A stretch of 10,287 nucleotides of DNA from Selenomonadaceae bacterium (GTDB taxonomy: Bacteria; Bacillota; Negativicutes; Selenomonadales; Selenomonadaceae): contig JAEERZ010000056.1 in NCBI GenBank assembly GCA_016286075.1, positions 1 through 10,287 on the forward strand. The letters are read 5' to 3'. Position numbers and translations under genes: made by a program. Below, in pieces: positions 1 through 5,780 of the stretch (the stretch's first letter is position 1; each line of letters begins with the position of its first letter). Under the pieces are notes generated by a model, which searched no databases, was not told the DNA's origin, and was given only the letters and a program-made list of their open reading frames with translations.

Positions 1-466
1 GCGCCCGACGGGGCTGGCGGGCATCGAGGTCTACGATCTTCTGAGGGACGAGTACGACATACAGACGGAGTTCGGCGATATCGCGAACCTTCTCGCCTAT
101 ATTTCCGTGGGCGATCGGGAAAAGGATATCGAGCGTCTCGTGGCCGCGCTGTCGGAGATTCGGCGCAATTACAGCAAGGACCAGACGGGAATGCTGGAGG
201 CGGAATATATCCGGCCGAAGGTCGTTTGCGGGCCGCAGCAGGCCTTTTACGCGCCGAAGAAGTCGCTGCCCATCGATGAGACGGAGGGCCGCGTTTGCAG
301 CGAGTTCGTGATGTGCTATCCGCCGGGGATTCCGATTTTAGCGCCGGGGGAATTGATTACGAAGGAAATCCTTGATTATATCCATTATGCGAAGGAAAAG
401 GGCTGTTCGATGACGGGGCCGGAGGATATGGAAATACGGCGCTTAAATGTAATGGAGGACAAATAG
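1..466 (+). CDS. Orn/Lys/Arg decarboxylase, C-terminal part (5' truncated by window)
   Basis: This is the last ~154 codons of a PLP-dependent basic amino acid decarboxylase (fold type I, Orn/Lys/Arg decarboxylase family). The open frame runs from base 2 with no start in view. The visible part begins RPTGLAGIEVYDLL and ends in the family's C-terminal domain, with the typical stretch FVMCYPPGIPILAPGE followed by ITKEILDYI. The PLP lysine and the catalytic core lie upstream of the window. The enzyme would make agmatine, cadaverine or putrescine. Arginine is the likeliest substrate because Firmicutes SpeA often sits beside speE, but substrate cannot be read from this fragment. Its TAG stop is directly followed by the speE ATG, and the speE ribosome binding site lies inside its last codons, so the two are co-transcribed and probably translationally coupled. 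I leave the symbol blank because substrate is unproven; speA is the best guess. Confidence 0.9.
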   Translation, partial: RPTGLAGIEVYDLLRDEYDIQTEFGDIANLLAYISVGDREKDIERLVAALSEIRRNYSKDQTGMLEAEYIRPKVVCGPQQAFYAPKKSLPIDETEGRVCSEFVMCYPPGIPILAPGELITKEILDYIHYAKEKGCSMTGPEDMEIRRLNVMEDK

Positions 467-1330
467 ATGGAGCTTTGGTTTACCGAGCCGCATACGGAGA
501 ACGTGCGGTTCTCGATGAAGGTGGACAGGCAGATTTACAGCGGGAAGAGCGAATTCCAGCGCATCGACATCTTTGATTCGCTGGAATTCGGGCGCGTGTT
601 GGTGCTGGACGGCTACACCATGCTGACGGAGAAGGACGAGTTCATGTATCATGAAATGATCGTCCATGTGCCGATGTGCGCGCACCCGAATGCGAAGCGG
701 GCGCTGGTCATCGGCGGCGGCGACGGCGGTTCGGTGCGCGAGTTGGTGCGCTACAAGGACCTCGCGCATATCGATCTCGTGGAAATCGACGAGGAGGTCG
801 TCGAAGCGTGCAGAAAGTATCTGTCCCAGACGGCGGGAAAGCTCGACGATCCGCGGGTTCATATCCACTATGAGGACGGGCTGAAATTCATTCGCCATCA
901 CGAGGACGAGTACGACGTGATCATCGTGGATTCCACCGATCCTTTCGGTCCGGGCGAAGGGCTTTTCACCCGGGAGTTTTACGGCAACTGCTTCCGCGCG
1001 CTGAAAGAGGACGGCATCATGGTCAACCAGCATGAGAGTCCGTTTTATCAGGAAACGGCCCATGCCATGCAGCGCGCTCACAAGCGTATCGTCAATTCCT
1101 TCCCGCTGGCGCGGGTCTATCAGGTACATATTCCGACGTATCCGTCGGGGCACTGGCTTTTCGGCTTCGCGTCGAAAAAGTACCACCCGGTCAAAGGCGT
1201 GGATTGGGCGAAATGGGAAAGCCTCGGCATCAAAACGCGCTATTACAATCCGAAGCTTCACGCGGCGTCCTTCGCGCTGCCGACCTATGTGGAGGATATC
1301 TTGAAAAGCGAGGAGCCGGAGGAAGAATAA
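467..1330 (+). CDS. speE: Spermidine synthase (polyamine aminopropyltransferase)
   Basis: A 287-residue cytosolic enzyme that transfers the aminopropyl group of decarboxylated S-adenosylmethionine to putrescine, giving spermidine and methylthioadenosine. Length is typical of bacterial SpeE. Visible signatures are the N-terminal beta domain with DSLEFGRVLVLDG (~37-49), the Rossmann glycine motif GGGDGGSVREL (83-93), LVEID (104-108), which should bind the nucleoside ribose, and DSTDP (155-159) with the two conserved active-site aspartates. The start is set by GGAGG at 454-458, 8 nt before the ATG, inside the end of the upstream decarboxylase gene. No agmatinase (speB) or AdoMet decarboxylase (speD) gene lies in the window, so the putrescine and decarboxylated-AdoMet supply must be encoded elsewhere. 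A bidirectional terminator follows the stop. Identification is secure. Confidence 0.97.
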   Translation: MELWFTEPHTENVRFSMKVDRQIYSGKSEFQRIDIFDSLEFGRVLVLDGYTMLTEKDEFMYHEMIVHVPMCAHPNAKRALVIGGGDGGSVRELVRYKDLAHIDLVEIDEEVVEACRKYLSQTAGKLDDPRVHIHYEDGLKFIRHHEDEYDVIIVDSTDPFGPGEGLFTREFYGNCFRALKEDGIMVNQHESPFYQETAHAMQRAHKRIVNSFPLARVYQVHIPTYPSGHWLFGFASKKYHPVKGVDWAKWESLGIKTRYYNPKLHAASFALPTYVEDILKSEEPEEE

Positions 1331-1337
1331 GAGGCAT

Positions 1338-1378
1338 AAAAAAGCATCGCCGTTTTTGCAACGCGGCGATGCTTTTTT
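1338..1378. terminator. Bidirectional intrinsic terminator between speE and the FkbM gene
   Basis: A perfect 15-bp stem pairs 1338-1352 (A6 then GCATCGCCG) with 1364-1378 (CGGCGATGC then T6), with an 11-nt loop. The A-run on one side and T-run on the other make it work on both strands, which suits the convergent genes speE (plus) and the methyltransferase (minus). It starts 8 nt after the speE stop. Confidence 0.92.
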
Positions 1379-1386
1379 GTCTGCGG

Positions 1387-2196
1387 CTATAGTATTTCCT
1401 CGGCGCCGTCGATGGTAAAGGAGGCCTCTTGGGGAAGGCAGAGGGCATTTGTGGAAACGACTTGGTAATTGACTTTGGTTCCGTCTTCCTGCGTTTCTTC
1501 CAAGTCAAAGACGTCTTCGGGATTGTGAAAGTAATTGTTCGGGTTGTAAAGCGGCGGCCTGTGCCAGTACAGGCGATATTCGAGAGAATGCAGATAGGAG
1601 AAGAGTGCCGGATTTTTTTCTTTGTTGTCGGCTTCGGTATAAATAATCGGGCGGTACTTTTTGATGGTCGCTTCCGCGCCGCGCAAAACTTGAAGTTCCA
1701 TGCCTTCAACGTCAATCTTGAAGAAGTTGCATCCGGGCAAATTCAAGGAATCGACAGTGACGGTTTCGACGGGTTCGCCGTTAGTATAACTTCCAAGCAC
1801 CACGCCTCCCCAGTTGTTGACGACGTTCACGTCGAGGACGGGAACCATGACGGTGGTTCCGCTGACGTCGCTCAAGCAGTTTTGCAGACAATGAACGTTT
1901 GTCAGGCTGTTCAGCGCGACGTTTCCGGCCAGCAGCTGAAAGACGAGCCGCTGCGGCTCGAAAGCCCAAACTTGGCCTGTGGCTCCAGCAAGCTGGGCCA
2001 AATGGATTGTATGGGAGCCGATATTCGCGCCCGCCTCGACGACGATGTGTCCGGGCTTCACGATCTGCTCAAAGACGTCGGCTTCGCCTTGGCTGAATTC
2101 TCCATAAAGTTTCAATGATTTTCCGATAAATTCGTCGAGCTGGTTATACATGATTTTGCCATAGCGAAAATCATGACAGAGATTGATAGGCCGCAT
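1387..2196 (-). CDS. FkbM-family SAM-dependent methyltransferase
   Basis: A 269-residue soluble protein of the FkbM methyltransferase family (Methyltransf_21). It shows the AdoMet-binding motif I VVEAGANIGSHT (52-63), the motif II acidic turn AFEP (78-81), and the family signature FFKIDVEGMELQVLRGA (158-174). FkbM proteins are usually O-methyltransferases acting on sugars, lipids, polyketides or glycan ends; the substrate here cannot be inferred. The C-terminal ~60 residues (WHRPPLYNPNNYF, later NALCLP) resemble the tail seen in glycan-associated FkbM proteins, which is only a hint. I chose the ATG at 2196 because GGAGG (2205-2209, minus strand) sits 8 nt upstream. An in-frame ATG at 2211 overlaps that site and lacks its own. 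It is a single-gene unit with a strong promoter and a terminator shared with speE. Its base composition looks less GC-rich than its neighbours, and no glycan gene is adjacent, so horizontal gain is possible. Confidence 0.9.
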   Translation of the reverse strand: MRPINLCHDFRYGKIMYNQLDEFIGKSLKLYGEFSQGEADVFEQIVKPGHIVVEAGANIGSHTIHLAQLAGATGQVWAFEPQRLVFQLLAGNVALNSLTNVHCLQNCLSDVSGTTVMVPVLDVNVVNNWGGVVLGSYTNGEPVETVTVDSLNLPGCNFFKIDVEGMELQVLRGAEATIKKYRPIIYTEADNKEKNPALFSYLHSLEYRLYWHRPPLYNPNNYFHNPEDVFDLEETQEDGTKVNYQVVSTNALCLPQEASFTIDGAEEIL

Positions 2197-2230
2197 AGAG
2201 AGTTCCTCCATTATCCGCTATTTTTCCTCA

Positions 2231-2259
2231 ATGATACAAATAAGGCGCGATTCTGTCAA
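2231..2259 (-). promoter_or_regulatory. Near-consensus SigA promoter of the FkbM methyltransferase gene
   Basis: On the minus strand, a perfect -35 TTGACA (2254-2259) and a -10 TATCAT (2231-2236, 5 of 6) are separated by exactly 17 nt. Transcription should start near 2224, giving a leader of about 28 nt before the ATG at 2196. This is the best promoter match in the window. Confidence 0.85.
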
Positions 2260-2323
2260 TGAAGCAGGGATTTTTTAATGCGGTGCGGTGGGTTTTAACC
2301 ATTTCTTAATTTTCTTTTCATTA

Positions 2324-2353
2324 TCGTCAAAAACGAAGTCGATATGATATAGT
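2324..2353 (+). promoter_or_regulatory. Candidate promoter of the CsgG-like gene pair
   Basis: TCGTCA (2324-2329, 4 of 6 to the -35 consensus) and TATAGT (2348-2353, 5 of 6 to the -10) are 18 nt apart. An overlapping TATGAT at 2343-2348 is an alternative -10, but no -35 sits at the right distance from it. It is divergent from the methyltransferase promoter, with about 65 bp between the two -35 boxes. Confidence 0.45.
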
Positions 2354-2380
2354 GGATAAAACAGGAGGGAGGCGGGTTTC

Positions 2381-3031
2381 ATGCTTCGGTGGTTCATGGG
2401 GCTTTTTGCGGCGGTGTGGATGCTTTCGGGAGCGGCGATGGCGGCGCCGTTATCGACGAATCGCCCGGTGGTGGCGGTGATTCCTTTCGGCGTCAAGGCG
2501 GCGGTGTCGCGGGACATTACGCTGGAGGACGCGACGATTGTCAGCGATTACGTTTACGACGCGCTGGCGAATTCCGGCGCTTTTGACGTGGTGGAACGGG
2601 AACGGCTCAAGGAGATTATGCAGGAGCAGGTATTGGGACACAGCGGGCCGGTGGACGAACGAACGGCGGCGGAGTTCGGGCGATTGATTGGCGCGAAGTA
2701 TATTATTTGCGGCAATATTACGGGGCTTTCCACGCGAAAGACGACGGGAGAAGTCGTCGGGTTGGGCGTATCCAAGTCGAAGGTGTTCGCCCATGTGGCG
2801 GCGCGCTGCATCGAGGTGGAAACGGGCCGGGTATGGCTGGCGGGGCGCGGCGACGGACGCGCGACGAACACGCAGATGAACGCGCCGTTCCGGATTATCC
2901 GCATCGGCACGGACAAGGTGGATTTCGAGCAGGTGCACAAAGCTTTGGAGGACGCGGCGGACAGCCTCGTGAACGGCAGGGAGGGCTTTCTGAAGCGTAT
3001 GCGCGACCATGAGCGGCGTGGCGAGGACTAA
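2381..3031 (+). CDS. Exported CsgG-family protein (single module)
   Basis: A 216-residue protein with a clear Sec signal peptide: charged start MLRW, hydrophobic 5-19, and a signal peptidase I site after AMA (21). The mature part reads as a CsgG-type domain. It has a strand VAVIPF (31-36), then a helix leading into NSGAFDVVERERLKEIMQEQ (64-83), A-x-x-x-G-RLIGAKYIICGNITG (97-115), and a strand ending in the turn VETGRVW (146-152). A final helix follows at ~182-197. Curli CsgG is an outer-membrane lipoprotein that forms a secretion pore. This protein has no lipobox cysteine and no obvious pore hairpins, so a periplasmic or envelope-associated role is likelier than a pore. The start has two overlapping GGAGG sites (2364-2372), the nearer ending 8 nt before the ATG. 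It overlaps the next gene by 23 bp. Family call is good; function unknown. Confidence 0.78.
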   Translation: MLRWFMGLFAAVWMLSGAAMAAPLSTNRPVVAVIPFGVKAAVSRDITLEDATIVSDYVYDALANSGAFDVVERERLKEIMQEQVLGHSGPVDERTAAEFGRLIGAKYIICGNITGLSTRKTTGEVVGLGVSKSKVFAHVAARCIEVETGRVWLAGRGDGRATNTQMNAPFRIIRIGTDKVDFEQVHKALEDAADSLVNGREGFLKRMRDHERRGED

Positions 3032-4346
3032 GGGCGCGCTGTTCGTCGTTTTCGCAATAGTCCTTTTGACCGCGAGAGGTGGGGCGGCGGCTCCGACTGC
3101 GACGGTCATGGTGGGCGAAGTGGCGGGTTACGGCGACTACACGCTGCAAGTGGGATTTTACGAGACGTTCCGGGATATTTTGGAGGAATCGCTGATTGCT
3201 TCGGGGCGGTTCCAGCCGGTAATGCGCCGTCCGTCGGCGGAGGACGCGGCGAAGTTTTCCTTGGTCCACATGGACGCGATTGCCCGCGGCCATCAGTATC
3301 GACGGGAAATGGCGGGGGCGGCGCTGATTCGTTACGCCGACGCCGTCTATGGGCGGCAGGATGAGGAAAAGGCGAAGGAATGGCGCAAGAAGAAAAACGA
3401 GCCTTACGTGCTCGGCCCGAAAGCGGCTAAAACCGCGCGAATGCTGGGCCTTCGTTACGGCTCGGAATATCTGATGTTCTGTAATCTGGGCGGCGTGGAC
3501 GTGGATCGGGTGCGTTCGATTTGGAACGCCGGCGTTCGGGATTTTGAAATGCGCGCGAAAGAAATTCGCGCAGAACTTTCCTATTATATTGTCCATGCAG
3601 CCACCGGGCAGGTCTATGAAGGCCATGATGCCATGGAGAAACGCGGGCAGCTGATCCAGATCGTCGTCGGGCAGTACGGTAAGGGCTTTACCGTGGAGCA
3701 GCTTTTGTTGTCGGTGCTGGACCGTCAGGCGAAGCGCGCGGCGGAAGGCGCCGTGAAGGAAGGACTGCCTCGGTTGCGCGGGGACGAGGCGGAGGCGCAT
3801 GGCGACGGACTGCCGGCTTTGCGAAAAGAGCTTTTCGCGATAACGCCCTTTGCCAGCCGCGTCCGCATCACGAATCTTTCCGACGAGGAGGTTTCGTCTT
3901 ACGTCGTCGCGGAAGATTATCTTTTGGACGAATTGACGAAGAGGGGCCTTTCTTTTGCGGATTTGGCGCCGGGGACGCGGGCAGCGCGTCAAGACGAGGC
4001 TTTATTGGACAAGCGCAGGTTGTCCGACGCGAAGCCGCGCTGGCTCCTTTCGGGGGCGTTGACCGATCTTGGCGTCGCCGAGTCGAAACGTCCCGGCAGT
4101 ACCGCCGTCGTCGTTCGCGTCGGTCTTTCCGTCCGCGTGCTGGACGCGGTCACAGGGGAGCAGGTATTTGTCGCCACCGGCGGCGGCGAATCCGCGGCGA
4201 AAAAATACGAGGTGGGGCTGTTCGGCGTTCATCTGCTGAAAGCCGGCACGCAGGAATTCAGCGAGGAATGCCTGTACGAGGCGATGCAGAAAGCCGTGAA
4301 GGAAATCGCGGAGAAAATAGGGAATCACTACGGAGCAAAAAACTGA
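3009..4346 (+). CDS. Exported protein with two tandem CsgG-like modules (hypothetical)
   Basis: A 445-residue protein with a signal peptide (hydrophobic 10-21, likely cleavage near AAA, 26-28). I do not recognise it as a named protein. By eye it holds two CsgG-like modules. Module 1 (~31-255) has FRDILEESLIASGRFQPVMR (54-73), which aligns with VSDYVYDALANSGAFDVVER in the upstream gene product. It continues with GLRYGSEYLMFCNLGG (147-162), IRAELSYYIVHAATGQVY (187-204) and a terminal helix. Module 2 (~276-438) repeats the second half, with WLLSGALTDLG (345-355), VRVGLSVRVLDAVTGEQVF (369-387) and a closing helix. A basic, highly charged linker KAKEWRKKKNE (121-131) interrupts module 1. There is no lipobox and no second membrane segment. 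The ATG lies within the upstream gene with no good ribosome binding site, so translation is probably coupled. Residues 256-275 look like a flexible inter-module linker. The double-module reading is inference; gene reality is strong. Confidence 0.85.
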   Translation: MSGVARTKGALFVVFAIVLLTARGGAAAPTATVMVGEVAGYGDYTLQVGFYETFRDILEESLIASGRFQPVMRRPSAEDAAKFSLVHMDAIARGHQYRREMAGAALIRYADAVYGRQDEEKAKEWRKKKNEPYVLGPKAAKTARMLGLRYGSEYLMFCNLGGVDVDRVRSIWNAGVRDFEMRAKEIRAELSYYIVHAATGQVYEGHDAMEKRGQLIQIVVGQYGKGFTVEQLLLSVLDRQAKRAAEGAVKEGLPRLRGDEAEAHGDGLPALRKELFAITPFASRVRITNLSDEEVSSYVVAEDYLLDELTKRGLSFADLAPGTRAARQDEALLDKRRLSDAKPRWLLSGALTDLGVAESKRPGSTAVVVRVGLSVRVLDAVTGEQVFVATGGGESAAKKYEVGLFGVHLLKAGTQEFSEECLYEAMQKAVKEIAEKIGNHYGAKN

Positions 4347-4375
4347 GGGTGCGCAAAACGCACCCTCAAATTTTT
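4344..4375 (+). terminator. Intrinsic terminator of the CsgG-like operon
   Basis: A perfect 10-bp stem pairs TGAGGGTGCG (4344-4353) with CGCACCCTCA (4359-4368), with loop CAAAA, then AA and T5 (4371-4375). The TGA stop codon of the second CsgG-like gene is the first three bases of the left arm. Confidence 0.88.
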
Positions 4376-4377
4376 GC

Positions 4378-4418
4378 GGTAGGAAAATAGGAAAGTAGGA
4401 TTTTCCTACTTTCCTACC
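4378..4418. repeat. Hairpin made of 8-nt TAGGAAAR direct repeats
   Basis: TAGGAAAA (4380-4387), TAGGAAAG (4388-4395) and a partial TAGGA (4396-4400) form a tandem 8-nt repeat. The opposite arm (4404-4418) carries only about one and a half copies. Two exclusive folds follow. One is a perfect 13-bp stem, 4388-4400 with 4404-4416, with a TTT loop. The other pairs GGTAGGAAA (4378-4386) with TTTCCTACC (4410-4418) around an inner GTAGGA/TCCTAC stem, leaving an 8-nt bulge. No T-run follows, so it does not look like a terminator. Role unknown. Confidence 0.75.
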
Positions 4419-4525
4419 ACAGAAATTTCGATTGGGATTTTGATTGCGAATTTGGCGAGGAACAAGCCGCGATTTAGACGAAGCTTATACCATTCGTTGT
4501 TTTCCCCGAAGTCCGCAAGAAGGAT

Positions 4526-4568
4526 AAAATCGCCGCGCAAAGCAAATTTTTCGCCGCGGCGATTTTTT
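4526..4568. terminator. Terminator-like hairpin upstream of recA, with no gene feeding it
   Basis: AAAATCGCCGCG (4526-4537) pairs perfectly with CGCGGCGATTTT (4555-4566) over a 17-nt loop, and a T6 run spans 4563-4568. The form is that of a two-way intrinsic terminator. No gene is visible between the previous terminator (4375) and this one, so it may insulate the recA promoter, end a small unseen RNA, or be a relic. The stretch 4419-4525 shows nothing else I can support. Confidence 0.65.
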
Positions 4569-4581
4569 GTTGCAATATCCC

Positions 4582-4610
4582 TTTTATCCGACGGCAAAAT
4601 ATGTTACAAT
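4582..4610 (+). promoter_or_regulatory. Candidate recA promoter
   Basis: A -10 box TACAAT (4605-4610, 5 of 6) lies 58 nt before the recA ATG. The matching -35 is poor: TTTTAT at 4582-4587 with a 17-nt spacer, or TTTATC at 16 nt. The -10 is the only good-looking one between the orphan hairpin and recA, and it sits directly beside the candidate SOS box. Confidence 0.5.
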
Positions 4611-4611
4611 C

Positions 4612-4625
4612 AGAAAAGATGTTCG
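4612..4625 (+). promoter_or_regulatory. Candidate LexA (SOS) box at the recA transcription start
   Basis: AGAAAAGATGTTCG matches the Gram-positive SOS box CGAAC-N4-GTTCG at 8 of 10 fixed bases. The right half GTTCG is perfect, and the left half differs at two C-to-A positions. The middle AGAT also fits the RNRY pattern of the Bacillus consensus. It starts 1 nt after the -10 box, covering the expected start site, where a repressor would block transcription. Position and match are seen; LexA binding is inferred. Confidence 0.5.
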
Positions 4626-4667
4626 CCAACGGATTTTTCTTCCGTGGCGCTGGAAGGAGTATGAATA

Positions 4668-5780
4668 ATGGCAGCAGAGAAGAAGGAAAAGAACAAGGGA
4701 GTCGAGCTTTCGCCGGACAAGAGCCTGGCGCTGGAAAAGGTGCTGAAGGACTTGCACAAGACCTTCGGAGACGGTTCCATCATGCGTCTCGGAGAGGCTA
4801 CGGCCAATATGAACGTGGAAGTCATCCCGACGGATATACTGCCGCTGGACGTGGCGCTTGGCGTGGGCGGACTGCCCCGCGGGCGCATCATCGAGGTTTA
4901 CGGGCCGGAGTCTTCGGGCAAGACCACGGTGACGCTGCACATGATCGCCTCGACGCAGAAGCGCGGCGGCGTGGCGGCTTTCATCGACGCGGAGCACGCC
5001 CTCGATCCGATTTATGCGAAAAAGCTCGGCGTGGATATAGATAACTTGTTGATCTCCCAGCCGGACAACGGCGAGCAGGCGCTGGAAATCGTGGAGGCGC
5101 TGGTCAGGAGCGGCGCCATCGACATCATCGTGGTGGACTCGGTGGCGGCTCTCGTGCCGAAAGAGGAAATCGACGGCGATATGGGCGCTTCCCACGTCGG
5201 TTTGCAGGCGCGCCTGATGAGCCAGGCCATGCGCAAGCTCACCGGCTTTATCTCGAAATCCAAGGCGGTGGCGGTATTCATCAACCAGATTCGCGAGAAA
5301 GTCGGCGTCGTTTACGGCAATCCCGAGACGACCACCGGCGGCCGCGCGCTGAAATTCTACTCCACGATCCGCGTGGAGGTCCGCAAGGGCGAAGTCCTGA
5401 AGCAGGGCACGGAATCCATCGGCGCGCACACGAAGGCGAAAATCGTGAAGAACAAGGTCGCGCCGCCGTTCCGCGTGGCGGAGTTCGACATCATGTACGG
5501 TGAGGGCGTTTCCCGCGAGGGCTGCGTGCTGGACATGGCCGCGGAGTTCGACGTGGTGAAAAAGAGCGGCTCGTGGTATTCCTATGAGGGAACACGCCTC
5601 GGGCAGGGCCGCGACGCGGTCAAGGCCATGCTGAAAACGGACCGGAAGCTCTACGACGAGCTTTCCGAAAAAGTGCTGGCCGCTTTGAAGGAGCAGGCGG
5701 AGGAAGCGGAAAAGGAAGCGCAGGCGAAGCGCGCGAAAGTTGCGGAGATCGCGGATGCGGAAGAAGACGGAAAGGCCTAA
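4668..5780 (+). CDS. recA: Recombinase RecA
   Basis: A 370-residue DNA-dependent ATPase that forms filaments on single-stranded DNA, catalyses homologous strand exchange, and stimulates LexA self-cleavage. Visible elements are the N-terminal oligomerisation helix (LALEKVLKDLHKTFGDGSIM, 20-39), Walker A GPESSGKT (79-86), and catalytic Glu109 in FIDAEHALDP. Walker B is IIVVDSVA (153-160). DNA loop L1 lies around 168-180, and loop L2 runs from NQIREKVG to NPETTTGG (206-225). The C-terminal domain ends in a Lys/Glu/Ala-rich acidic tail (~341-370), normal for RecA. The ATG at 4668 is placed by AAGGAG (4654-4659), 8 nt upstream. A nearby out-of-frame ATG at 4661 opens only a shadow frame. The gene heads an overlapping operon with recX and guaA and has a candidate SOS box at its promoter. 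Identification is certain. Confidence 0.99.
   Translation: MAAEKKEKNKGVELSPDKSLALEKVLKDLHKTFGDGSIMRLGEATANMNVEVIPTDILPLDVALGVGGLPRGRIIEVYGPESSGKTTVTLHMIASTQKRGGVAAFIDAEHALDPIYAKKLGVDIDNLLISQPDNGEQALEIVEALVRSGAIDIIVVDSVAALVPKEEIDGDMGASHVGLQARLMSQAMRKLTGFISKSKAVAVFINQIREKVGVVYGNPETTTGGRALKFYSTIRVEVRKGEVLKQGTESIGAHTKAKIVKNKVAPPFRVAEFDIMYGEGVSREGCVLDMAAEFDVVKKSGSWYSYEGTRLGQGRDAVKAMLKTDRKLYDELSEKVLAALKEQAEEAEKEAQAKRAKVAEIADAEEDGKA

Noticed and set aside
2895..3992. 365-codon minus-strand frame opposite the CsgG-like genes
   Set aside because: Very high Arg/His content and no domain; the plus-strand proteins have signal peptides and family motifs.
4406..4597. 63-residue frame on the minus strand upstream of recA
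   Set aside because: It would start at a TTG without a ribosome binding site, crosses a terminator-like hairpin, and matches nothing I recognise. A decayed gene cannot be excluded.
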